Shown here in pieces: positions 1 to 6,252 of a stretch of DNA of 6,398 nucleotides. Made by a program: the position numbers and the translations under genes. This DNA is from Gammaproteobacteria bacterium (GTDB taxonomy: Bacteria > Pseudomonadota > Gammaproteobacteria > Steroidobacterales > Steroidobacteraceae), in the NCBI GenBank assembly GCA_030039615.1, contig JASHVF010000362.1, forward strand, positions 1 to 6,398, written 5' to 3'. The notes beneath the pieces were generated by a model, which saw nothing but the letters and a program-made list of their open reading frames with translations, searched no databases and was not told where the DNA came from. How positions within the stretch are numbered: position 1 is the first letter of the stretch; each line of letters opens with the position of its first letter.

Positions 1-1412
1 TCGCGCGCTTCACCCGGCTCGCGGCGCGCGAGGCACGCCCCGATCTCATGGCGCTGCTCGCCCGGGCCGCGGCGCACTCGCTTCCCTGGGTGCTCGACGA
101 CACGCTGCTGACGCTCGGCGCCGGCGCCGGCGGGCGCGACTTCGAGCTCGCGGCGCTGCCGCCGCCCGCGGCCGTCGAGTGGGGTGCGCTGCACGACATT
201 CCGACCGCGCTGGTCACCGGCTCGAACGGCAAGACGACCTCGGTACGGCTGCTGGCGGCCTGCGCGCAGCAGCGCGGCTGGCAGAGCGCCTGCTGCTGCA
301 CCGACGGTGTGTTCCTCGGCGACACGCAGCTCGCCGCGGGCGATTACTCGGGGCCGCTCGGCGCACGGCTGGTGCTGCGCGAGCGGCGCGCCCGCTGCGC
401 GCTCGTCGAGAGCGCGCGCGGCGGGATCCTGCGGCGCGGCATCGGCGTATCGCAGGCGCACGTGGCGCTGGTCACCAACGTCAGCCCCGACCATTTCGGC
501 GAGTACGGCATCGACGACCTCGAGGCGCTCGCGGAGGTGAAGCTCTCGGTCGCGGGGGTGCTGCGGCCCGAGGGCCTGCTGGTGCTGAATGCCGACGACG
601 CACGCCTCACCGCCTGGGCGCCGCGGCTGGCCGCGCGCTTCGGCCGTGAGTTCGCGCTCGGCTGGTTTGCGCTCGATGCGGACTGTGCGCTGCTCGCCGC
701 GCACCGCGCGCGCGGCGGTGCCACCTGCGGGGTGCGCGGCGGACGGCTGGTCCTCGGCGGCGGGACGCTCGAGCACGATCTCGGCGCGGTGCGCGACATG
801 CCGCTCACCGTCGGCGGCGGCGCGCGCTACAACATCGCCAACCTCGCGGGTGCGGCGCTCGCGGCGGCCGCGCTCGGCGTGCCAGCCTCCGACATCGCCC
901 GGGTGTTCGCCCGTTTCGGCGCGCGGGTCGCCGACAACTTCGGCCGCATGATGCAGTTCGAGCGCGACGGGGTGCGGATCCTGGTCGACTATGCGCACAA
1001 CGTCGAAGGGCTGCGCGGACTGCTGGCGGTCGCGGAGCAGCTGCGCGGCGGGCGTGGCCGGCTCGGCACGCTGCTCGGCCACGCCGGCAACCGCCAGGAC
1101 GCCGACATCGAGGCGCTGGCGCGGGTGGCCGCCGAGTTCCATCCGGCGCTGGTAGTCGTCAAGGAGAACGAGGGGCAGCTGCGCGGCCGCACGCCCGGTG
1201 AGCTGCCGCGCATCATCCATGCGGCGCTGCGCGCCGCCGGCCTGCCGGAGTCCGCGCTGCCGATACGCATGAGCGAGCTCGAGGCGGTGCGGTGCGCGCT
1301 CGAGTGGGCACGCCGCGGCGACGTGCTGGCGTTACCGGTGCATTCGCTCGCGGCGCGCGCCGCGGTGCTGGAGCTGCTGTCGACGCCCGCCGGCGGCGCG
1401 GTTAACCGCTAG
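1..1412 (+). CDS. CphA-type Mur ligase family protein (5'-truncated by window)
   Basis: This is an ATP-dependent amide-bond (amino acid) ligase of the Mur ligase fold, closest in motifs to the C-terminal module of cyanophycin synthetase. Counting from the Met at 48, visible motifs are the P-loop TGSNGKTT (57-64), TDGVF (85-89), ESARGGILRRG (121-131), VTNVSPDHFGEYGI (142-155), LNADD (180-184), YNIANLAG (261-268), VDYAHN (313-318), GHAGNRQDADI (344-354) and KENEGQLRGRTPGE (372-385). The last two correspond to CphA-type C-terminal motifs that help bind nucleotide and amino acid. The frame is open to base 3 with no stop, and Mur-type proteins of this kind usually carry an extra N-terminal region. 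The Met at 48 is therefore probably internal and the true start lies outside the window. No ATP-grasp module is visible, but it could be upstream or in a separate gene. The substrate is unknown; cyanophycin itself is not shown. The stop TAG at 1410-1412 overlaps the 3' end of the convergent Anbu gene. Confidence 0.9.
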   Translation, partial: ARFTRLAAREARPDLMALLARAAAHSLPWVLDDTLLTLGAGAGGRDFELAALPPPAAVEWGALHDIPTALVTGSNGKTTSVRLLAACAQQRGWQSACCCTDGVFLGDTQLAAGDYSGPLGARLVLRERRARCALVESARGGILRRGIGVSQAHVALVTNVSPDHFGEYGIDDLEALAEVKLSVAGVLRPEGLLVLNADDARLTAWAPRLAARFGREFALGWFALDADCALLAAHRARGGATCGVRGGRLVLGGGTLEHDLGAVRDMPLTVGGGARYNIANLAGAALAAAALGVPASDIARVFARFGARVADNFGRMMQFERDGVRILVDYAHNVEGLRGLLAVAEQLRGGRGRLGTLLGHAGNRQDADIEALARVAAEFHPALVVVKENEGQLRGRTPGELPRIIHAALRAAGLPESALPIRMSELEAVRCALEWARRGDVLALPVHSLAARAAVLELLSTPAGGAVNR

Positions 1413-1416
1413 CGGT
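1398..1416. repeat. Overlapping palindromes at the convergent gene ends
   Basis: GCGGTTAACCGC (1398-1409) and ACCGCTAGCGGT (1405-1416) are two perfect 12-bp palindromes sharing five bases. The stop codons of the Mur ligase gene (TAG, 1410-1412) and of anbu (TTA, 1402-1404, read as TAA) both lie inside. Neither palindrome has a natural loop or a T-tract, so they are weak as terminators. Confidence 0.4.
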
Positions 1417-2184
1417 GCGCGACTCCTCGCGCTGCGCCGCAGGGGCGGGGCTGCGCAGCCAGTCCGGTTCCGGCAGCTGTGCAAACACTTCGCGCAGCGC
1501 CTCGCTCCAGCGCCGGCGGATGCTGGCGAAGTATGCGTTGTCTTCGTCGATACTCACGTGGCGGGCGACCTGCAGATGGTCGCGCTTCACCATCACGAGG
1601 TCGAGTGGCAGGCCCACCGACAGGTTGGAGCGAATGGTCGAGTCCATCGACACCAGTGCCGCCTTGGCAGCCTCGTTGAGGCTGCTGCTGCGGCGGACGA
1701 CGCGGTCGATGATCGGCTTGCCGTACTTGGATTCGCCGATCTGGAAGTAGCTGGTCTCGGCGGTCGCCTCGATGAAGTTGCCGGCGGAGTAGATGCTGAA
1801 GAGCCGCGGCGCCTCGCCGCGGATCTGACCGCCGAGGATCAGGCTCGCGTTGAACTCGACCGCGAACTGCTTGAGTGCGTCGGCGTCGCGCCGCCAGGCC
1901 GCGCGCAGGCCCTCGCCGACGCATTGCGCCGCCTCGAACATGTTGCGGCAGTTGAACAGGTTGGGCTGCGTGTCCCCGCTCTCCAGGCTCTCGCGCAGCG
2001 CGGAGGTGACGGCCTGAGTGATCGCCAGGTTGCCTGCGCTCTGCAGCACCATGACACGATCGCCGGGCCGCTCAAACACCGTGGTCTTGCGGAAGGTGCT
2101 GATCTGATCGACGCCGGCCGCGGTACGCGAATCCGACAGGAACACCATGCCGGTATCGAGCAGCATCGCGACGCAATAGGTCAT
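1402..2184 (-). CDS. anbu: Anbu, proteasome-type (Ntn-hydrolase) peptidase
   Basis: This is a 260-residue proteasome-like threonine peptidase of the Anbu (ancestral beta subunit, COG3484) family, cytoplasmic and related to HslV and proteasome beta subunits. The protein starts MTYCVAMLL, so removal of Met exposes Thr as the N-terminal nucleophile with no propeptide. Numbering from that Thr, Asp17 and Arg19 (in SDSR) and Lys32 (in FRK) fall where proteasome beta subunits have their catalytic residues. Family signatures are LILGGQIRG (115-123), YFQIGESKYGKPIIDR (146-161) and SMDSTIRSNLSVGLPLDL (179-196). The tail after about residue 240 is Pro/Ala-rich and looks disordered. The start is supported by an AAAGGA ribosome-binding site 11 bases upstream and by the need for Thr at position 2. 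It is the last gene of a four-gene operon, 16 bases after the transglutaminase gene. No unfoldase ATPase is encoded nearby, unlike HslVU. Native substrates of Anbu are not established to my knowledge. Confidence 0.95.
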   Translation of the reverse strand: MTYCVAMLLDTGMVFLSDSRTAAGVDQISTFRKTTVFERPGDRVMVLQSAGNLAITQAVTSALRESLESGDTQPNLFNCRNMFEAAQCVGEGLRAAWRRDADALKQFAVEFNASLILGGQIRGEAPRLFSIYSAGNFIEATAETSYFQIGESKYGKPIIDRVVRRSSSLNEAAKAALVSMDSTIRSNLSVGLPLDLVMVKRDHLQVARHVSIDEDNAYFASIRRRWSEALREVFAQLPEPDWLRSPAPAAQREESRTASG

Positions 2185-2195
2185 GGCGAGGCAGG

Positions 2196-2201
2196 TCCTT
2201 T
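2196..2201 (-). promoter_or_regulatory. Ribosome-binding site of anbu, overlapping upstream stop codon
   Basis: On the minus strand the sequence TGAAAGGA joins the TGA stop of the transglutaminase gene (2203-2201) to an AAAGGA Shine-Dalgarno core, 11 bases before the anbu ATG. The shared base suggests that ribosomes finishing the upstream gene can reinitiate on anbu. It is the clearest Shine-Dalgarno sequence in the operon, and it fixes the start that places Thr at position 2. Confidence 0.65.
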
Positions 2202-3007
2202 CACTGTTGCTCGCCCGGGCTCTGGGCGGCGACCGTCACCGTCATCTGCTCGCGGCCGCCGCCCCGGCGCACGCCGCGTACCGGTGCGGCGTCCAGATAG
2301 TCGCGCCCGACAGCGAGCCGGCAGTGCTTCGGCCCCATCGGCTCGAGATGCGTGACATCGATGCTGAGCCAGCCGTGCCGGTCCTCGAGCCAGGCGTCCG
2401 CCCAGGCGTGACTGGCCGAGTCGCTGCCATCGACACTGCACAGGTAGCCGCTGACATAGCGCGCCGGAATGCCGGCCGAGCGGCAGCAGGCAATGAATAC
2501 ATGCGCCTGATCTTGGCAGACGCCCTGGCCGTGCGCAAAGGCCTGGGCGGCGGAGTCCTCGACGCTGGTGGCGCCCGGCACGTAGCGCACCGCAGCCCGC
2601 ACCGCCGCGGCGAGCCGATAGAGGCGCTCGCGCGCGTCGCTCGGACCGGCGAGATGCTCGTGCGCCAGCGCCGCCATTTGCGCGTTGGCTGCGGTGAGCG
2701 GCGTCGCAGCCAGATAGGCAAACGGCGACAGCGGGCCCTCGAAGCGCAGAAACTCCTCATCGCCGGTCATCTCCACGATGCCGCGCACGTCGATCTCGAT
2801 GACGCGGTGGGGCTCCTCGAGCGTCAGCAGGTGGGTGATGTTGCCGTGCGCATCGAGCTGCTCGGTGCGGCGGCCTGGCGCGCTGATGCTCCATGAGAGG
2901 GTGCGCTGCGCGCCCTCGCGCCGCGGCGTCAGGCGCAGCGTCTGCGCGGTGTATTTGACGGGCTCCTCGTAGCGGTAAGCGGTGTGATGCAGGATGCTCA
3001 GTTGCAT
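2201..3007 (-). CDS. Transglutaminase-like cysteine peptidase of the Anbu cluster
   Basis: This is a 268-residue protein of the bacterial transglutaminase-like superfamily (COG1305). Residues 1 to about 80 match the bacterial transglutaminase N-terminal beta domain, with the typical opening MQLSILHHTAYRY and QTLRLTPR. The papain-like transglutaminase core spans about 110-245. The putative catalytic triad is Cys164 (in GQGVCQDQAH), His200 (in SASHAWADAW) and Asp217 (in GWLSIDVTH). These are followed by the family-typical GRDYLDAAPVRGVRRGGG (234-251). No signal peptide is visible, so it should act in the cytoplasm with the other operon products. Members of this group are expected to hydrolyse or transfer amide bonds rather than to crosslink proteins as eukaryotic transglutaminases do; its substrate is not known. 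It lies 33 bases after the alpha-E gene and 16 before anbu. No strong Shine-Dalgarno sequence precedes its ATG, but the Met fits the family N-terminus. Confidence 0.93.
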   Translation of the reverse strand: MQLSILHHTAYRYEEPVKYTAQTLRLTPRREGAQRTLSWSISAPGRRTEQLDAHGNITHLLTLEEPHRVIEIDVRGIVEMTGDEEFLRFEGPLSPFAYLAATPLTAANAQMAALAHEHLAGPSDARERLYRLAAAVRAAVRYVPGATSVEDSAAQAFAHGQGVCQDQAHVFIACCRSAGIPARYVSGYLCSVDGSDSASHAWADAWLEDRHGWLSIDVTHLEPMGPKHCRLAVGRDYLDAAPVRGVRRGGGREQMTVTVAAQSPGEQQ

Positions 3008-3040
3008 GGCGGCGACTCGCGGCTCGGGGTATACGGGGTG

Positions 3041-3982
3041 CTAGCCGGTGCCCGAGGGCACCAGGAAGTCGTTGGCGATGCGCTGGCCGAGGTCGCGCAG
3101 GCGCGCCTGGAAGCGGTCGAGAAAGGTCGTCACGCCCTCGGCGCACAGGTCGGCGAAGCGCCCGAAATGAAACTGCGCGTGCAGCTCGCCGGCGCGCCGC
3201 AGTGTCTCGCGCGAGTGCTGGTTGGCGACCGCCGCGAGGTTCGCCTGCAGCTCGTCGAGGCAGCGATGCACGCCCTGCGGCAGGTCGTCGCGCATCAGCA
3301 GCATCTCGGTGACCCGCTGCGGGGTGACGCTGTCGCGGTACAGCCGGCGGAACATCTCGAAGGCCGACATCGCGCGCAGCAGCACCGCCCACTCCGAGGC
3401 CTCCTCGACCAGACGCTCACCGCGGCCGCCCGGGTCGCGCCAGCGCGCCTCGAGCATGCGGGTGGTGTTGTCGGCGCGCTCGAGAAAGGTTCCGATGTTG
3501 GTGAAGTGCAGCGCCTCATCGCGCAGCAGTGTCCCCGAGGTGATGCCGCGGGTCAGGTGGGCGCGGTACTTGACCCATTCGAGGAACTCGCCGCGGCCGC
3601 TCTCGGGCATGCTGGCGCCGAAGCTGAGTGATTCCAGATAGGTGGTGTTGAGCGTTTCCCACATGTCGGAAGTGATGGTGCCGCGCACCGCACGGGCGTT
3701 CTCGCGCGCCGCGCGCAGGCATTGCAGGATGCTGCCGGGGTGCTCGCGGTCGAACGCGACGAAGTCGAAGGCGCGGCGCGCCGTTACGGAGCCGTGCCGC
3801 TCGCGGTACGCGTCGTCGAGCCCGAGCGAGACCAGCGTAGCCTGCCAGCCCTGCAGCACCGCGTCCGGCGAGCGCGGCAGCAGCGCCAGACGCTGGTGCG
3901 CGTCGATCATGCGCGCGAGATTCACGGCGCGCTCGAGGTAGCGCGACATCCAGTAGAGGTGATCGGCAGTGCGGCTGAGCAC
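3041..3982 (-). CDS. Alpha-E domain-containing protein (DUF403, COG2307)
   Basis: This is a 313-residue, largely alpha-helical protein of the alpha-E family. It opens with LSRTADHLYWMSRYLERA, the hallmark of the family. Other conserved blocks are SILQCLRAARENARAVRG (84-101), TSDMWETLN (104-112) and GTFLERADNTTRML (164-177). It has no signal peptide or membrane segment. The biochemical role is unknown. It nearly always accompanies the circularly permuted ATP-grasp protein and is fused to it in some genomes, so it is inferred to be a partner or accessory subunit of that ligase. The start codon is GTG, one base after the TAG stop of the ATP-grasp gene (TAG-C-GTG on the minus strand), a spacing expected for translational coupling and near-equal synthesis. 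The start fits the family N-terminus exactly, so I place no weight on upstream codons. Confidence 0.95.
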   Translation of the reverse strand: MLSRTADHLYWMSRYLERAVNLARMIDAHQRLALLPRSPDAVLQGWQATLVSLGLDDAYRERHGSVTARRAFDFVAFDREHPGSILQCLRAARENARAVRGTITSDMWETLNTTYLESLSFGASMPESGRGEFLEWVKYRAHLTRGITSGTLLRDEALHFTNIGTFLERADNTTRMLEARWRDPGGRGERLVEEASEWAVLLRAMSAFEMFRRLYRDSVTPQRVTEMLLMRDDLPQGVHRCLDELQANLAAVANQHSRETLRRAGELHAQFHFGRFADLCAEGVTTFLDRFQARLRDLGQRIANDFLVPSGTG

Positions 3983-3983
3983 G

Positions 3984-5432
3984 CTAAACCGCCGCCAGCG
4001 CCACGGGCGGCGCCGCGCCGAGCACCCAGGTATCCTTGGTGCCGCCTCCCTGGGAGGAGTTGACGACCAGCGAGCCTTCGCGCAACGCCACCCGCGTGAG
4101 CCCGCCGGGGACCACCGTCACTTCGCGTCCCGAGAGCACGAACGGCCGCAGGTCGATGTGCCGCGGCGCGAGGCCCGCCGCCACCAGCGTCGGCGAGGTG
4201 GACAGCGCCAGCGTGGGTTGCGCGATGTAGCGCTCCGGGTGCGCGGCGATGCGCGCGCGAAACTCCTCGAGCTGCGCGCGGCTCGCCGCAGGCCCGATCA
4301 GCATGCCGTAGCCGCCGGCGCCGTGAACCTCCTTGACCACGAGCTCCTCGAGGTGCGCGAGCACGTAGGCGCGATCGTCCGCCCGGCGCAGCACCCAGGT
4401 CGGCACGTTGGCGAGCAGCGGCTCCTCGCCGAGATAGAAGCGCACCATCTCCGGCACGTACGGATAGACCGACTTGTCGTCGGCCACCCCGGTACCGATC
4501 GCATTGGCGATGCTCACGTGGCCGGCGCGATATGCGGTCAGCAACCCGGGTACACCGAGAGTGGACTCGGGACGGAACGACAGCGGATCGAGGAAGTCGT
4601 CGTCGAGCCGCCGGTACACGACATCCACACGCTCGGGTCCCTGGGTGGTGCGCATGTACAGCACCGCATCGCGCACGAACAGGTCCTGGCCCTCGACCAG
4701 CTCGATGCCCATCTGCTGCGCCAGAAAGGCATGCTCGAAGTACGCGCTGTTGTAGGCTCCGGGCGTGAGGAGCACCACCGTGGGATCGGTGACCCCGTCC
4801 GGGGCGACGCTTCTGAGATTCTCATGCAGCACGTCGGGGTAGTGCTCGACCGGCTCGATTGCATCGCGCGCAAACAGCTCCGGAAACAGCCGCATCATCA
4901 TCTTGCGGTTCTCGAGCATGTATGAGACGCCGGACGGAACCCGCAGGTTGTCCTCGAGCACGCAGAAGCGCCCGGCGTCGTCGCGCACCACGTCGATACC
5001 GCTGATGTGGGCGTAGATGCCGCCGGGAAGGTCGAGCCCCTGCATCTCCGGGCGGTACTGCGGGTTGCACAGGATCTGCTCGGGCGGGATGCGGCCGGCG
5101 CGCAGAATCCGCTGCTCGTGATAGATGTCGGCGATGAAGGCGTTGAGCGCGCGCACCCGCTGCTTCAGTCCCTGCTCGAGCAGCGCCCACTCCTCGGCCG
5201 GCAGGATGCGCGGCACGATGTCGAAAGGGATCAGCCGCTCCGTGCCCGCGGTTTCGCCGTAGACGGCGAAGGTAATACCGACGCGGTGGAAGAGGGCATC
5301 GGCCTCGGCGCGTTTGCGGGCGAGGTGCTCGGCCGGCTGCTCGCGCAGCCAGTCGTAATACTGGCGGCAGTGCGCGCGTGGTGCGCCCGAGGGCTCCAGC
5401 ATCTCGTCGTACGCGAGTCTCGGGCTGGGCAT
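3984..5432 (-). CDS. Circularly permuted type 2 ATP-grasp protein (COG2308)
   Basis: This is a 482-residue predicted ATP-dependent carboxylate-amine (peptide) ligase and the first gene of the Anbu operon. Conserved blocks in order, numbered from the chosen Met, are AEADALFHRVGITFAVYGE (42-60), IPFDIVPRILPAEEW (68-82), CNPQYRPEMQGLDLPGG (122-138), VLEDNLRVPSGVSYMLENR (158-176), LLTPGAYNSAYFEHAFLA (221-238), VYRRLDDDFLDP (272-283), NAIGTGVADDKSVYPYVP (310-327), VVKEVHGAGGYGML (365-378) and DLRPFVL (427-433). The acidic EDN-R block, normally near the end of an ATP-grasp domain, precedes the Lys and Gly-rich nucleotide-binding block; this order is the circular permutation. I chose the ATG at 5432 because the family begins near LAYDEM. 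The frame stays open to a GTG at 5522, but those 30 extra residues are Arg/Ala/Pro-rich and unlike the family. The natural substrates are unknown. Confidence 0.93.
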   Translation of the reverse strand: MPSPRLAYDEMLEPSGAPRAHCRQYYDWLREQPAEHLARKRAEADALFHRVGITFAVYGETAGTERLIPFDIVPRILPAEEWALLEQGLKQRVRALNAFIADIYHEQRILRAGRIPPEQILCNPQYRPEMQGLDLPGGIYAHISGIDVVRDDAGRFCVLEDNLRVPSGVSYMLENRKMMMRLFPELFARDAIEPVEHYPDVLHENLRSVAPDGVTDPTVVLLTPGAYNSAYFEHAFLAQQMGIELVEGQDLFVRDAVLYMRTTQGPERVDVVYRRLDDDFLDPLSFRPESTLGVPGLLTAYRAGHVSIANAIGTGVADDKSVYPYVPEMVRFYLGEEPLLANVPTWVLRRADDRAYVLAHLEELVVKEVHGAGGYGMLIGPAASRAQLEEFRARIAAHPERYIAQPTLALSTSPTLVAAGLAPRHIDLRPFVLSGREVTVVPGGLTRVALREGSLVVNSSQGGGTKDTWVLGAAPPVALAAV

Positions 5433-5439
5433 GAAAACG

Positions 5440-5445
5440 ATATTA
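5440..5445 (-). promoter_or_regulatory. Possible -10 element of the ATP-grasp/Anbu operon promoter
   Basis: The minus strand reads TAATAT here, in a small AT-rich island (5431-5446) inside very GC-rich DNA, five of six bases matching the sigma-70 -10 consensus. No convincing -35 hexamer lies 16-18 bases upstream; those positions are GC-rich. The element ends 7 bases before the ATP-grasp ATG, which would put transcription initiation at or next to the start codon. This is a tentative call. Confidence 0.3.
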
Positions 5446-5511
5446 GACCGACGCGCGGGCCGGGAGCGCGGGCGGCGGGTGTTTTTTGCGGTTTGCGCCG
5501 GGGCTGATGTC

Positions 5512-5540
5512 CGTGCGCGCACCGATACGGTGCGTGCGCG
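5512..5540 (-). terminator. 13-bp stem-loop, possible end of marC transcript or operator
   Basis: The arms 5512-5524 and 5528-5540 pair over 13 positions, 11 Watson-Crick and 2 G-U, around a three-base loop (ATA). The inner core is CGCACCG-ATA-CGGTGCG. It lies about 47 bases beyond the marC stop in the marC direction. No T-tract follows on the minus strand, so a classical intrinsic terminator is not supported. A factor-dependent terminator's 3' stem, or a protein-binding site upstream of the Anbu operon, fits equally well. Confidence 0.35.
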
Positions 5541-5581
5541 GATGATGCGCCGCGCATCGCCCCCCGGGCGGTCGGGCCGCT

Positions 5582-5605
5582 GGCGCTCAGGAGGCGCCGA
5601 GCGCC
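5582..5605. repeat. Inverted repeat across the marC stop codon
   Basis: GGCGCTC (5582-5588) and GAGCGCC (5599-5605) form perfect 7-bp arms around a 10-base loop, spanning the marC TGA stop. It could form an RNA hairpin at the 3' end of the message. No T-tract follows, and GC-rich DNA yields such repeats often, so its role is uncertain. Confidence 0.3.
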
Positions 5606-6252
5606 TGCAGCGCCGTCCAGCCGTTCCAGATGATCTCGATGCCGATGCACATGAGGATGAACGCCGAGAGGCGCACCAGCACCTCGATGCCGGTGGCGCC
5701 GAGCAGCCGCCCGAGGGCCTGCGCGAAGCGATACGCCAGGTAGATGCTCACTCCGATGGCGAGCACGCCGAGCACCGCGCCGCTCGCGTGCTCGGCGAGC
5801 GCCGAGATCGGCGGCAGCCCCGCGGGCTTGCGGCTGCCGATGGTGATGGCGACCGACATCGAGCCCGGTCCGACCGTGAGCGGCATGGTGAGCGGGTAGA
5901 AGCTGCCGACCTTGCGCACCGGCGCGCCCGCGGATCCGGCGTCGCCGACGTCGTGCTCGGCGAGCTGCTCGGCGGACAGCAGCTTCCAGCCGAGCGCCGT
6001 CACCACGAGCCCCCCGGCGATGCGTACCACGGGCAGCTGGATGCCGAAGAACTCGAGCAGCCAGGGCCCGAGCGCCATCGAGCCGAGCAGCAGCAGGAAG
6101 CCGTTGATGGCGGTGTTGCGCGCCAGGATGCGGCGTTCCGCGGTCGACAGCCCGGGCGTCAGGGCGAGGAAGAACGGCGCCGATTCGATCGGATTGACGA
6201 TCGGGAAGAGCGCCGCAAAGGTCAGCAGGAAGGCGCTTACGACCCCGTTCAT
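5587..6252 (-). CDS. MarC family (UPF0056) integral membrane protein
   Basis: This is a 221-residue inner-membrane protein of the MarC/UPF0056 family. About six hydrophobic segments are visible, near residues 3-23, 48-69, 72-92, 118-138, 155-177 and 190-212. Family signatures include ALFPIVNPIESAPFFLALTP (14-33) and FYPLTMPLTVGPGS (118-131), the second being the repeat-like counterpart of the first, plus the C-terminal VLVRLSAFILMCIGIEIIWNG. The linker at about 95-115 is polar and probably faces water. The function of the family is not established; an early proposed link of E. coli MarC to multiple antibiotic resistance was not upheld, so the name should not be read as a resistance call. I chose the ATG at 6252 because the family starts directly with the first membrane helix. 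An ATG at 6303 would add 17 polar residues including two His. The gene is divergent from the dehydrogenase gene. Confidence 0.9.
   Translation of the reverse strand: MNGVVSAFLLTFAALFPIVNPIESAPFFLALTPGLSTAERRILARNTAINGFLLLLGSMALGPWLLEFFGIQLPVVRIAGGLVVTALGWKLLSAEQLAEHDVGDAGSAGAPVRKVGSFYPLTMPLTVGPGSMSVAITIGSRKPAGLPPISALAEHASGAVLGVLAIGVSIYLAYRFAQALGRLLGATGIEVLVRLSAFILMCIGIEIIWNGWTALQALGAS

Larger units (their letters stand above)
5433..5586. other. Intergenic spacer between marC and the Anbu operon, rich in inverted repeats
   Basis: This 154-base spacer has no supportable gene. It contains a 13-bp stem at 5512-5540, a tight 7-bp inverted repeat at 5544-5558 (GATGCGC/GCGCATC around one base) and a 5-bp stem at 5558-5570. 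It also contains a run of six T on the + strand at 5482-5487 and the AT-rich island just before the ATP-grasp start. It must hold the end of the marC transcript and, unless they are co-transcribed, the promoter of the Anbu operon. Confidence 0.6.

Noticed and set aside
1449..1460. Palindrome GGCTGCGCAGCC inside the anbu C-terminal codons
   Set aside because: It is a short GC palindrome in coding sequence, easily explained by base composition and codon bias, with no positional meaning.
1558..2355. A 265-codon plus-strand open frame opposite anbu and the end of the transglutaminase gene
   Set aside because: It is antisense to two well-supported genes, crosses their boundary, and shows no known motif.
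2757..3392. A 211-codon minus-strand open frame overlapping the alpha-E and transglutaminase genes
   Set aside because: It is out of frame with two conserved proteins, spans their junction and is of low-complexity Arg/Ala composition.
3969..4925. A 318-codon plus-strand open frame opposite the ATP-grasp gene
   Set aside because: The minus-strand frame carries the full ATP-grasp motif series; this frame is Arg/His/Ala-rich with no recognisable domain.
5482..5487. Run of six T on the plus strand as an intrinsic terminator
   Set aside because: No stable hairpin directly precedes it on the plus strand, and no plus-strand gene ends nearby.
5433..5522. N-terminal extension of the ATP-grasp protein to a GTG at 5522
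   Set aside because: The 30 added residues are Arg/Ala/Pro-rich, are absent from the usual family N-terminus and would cover the -10-like element.
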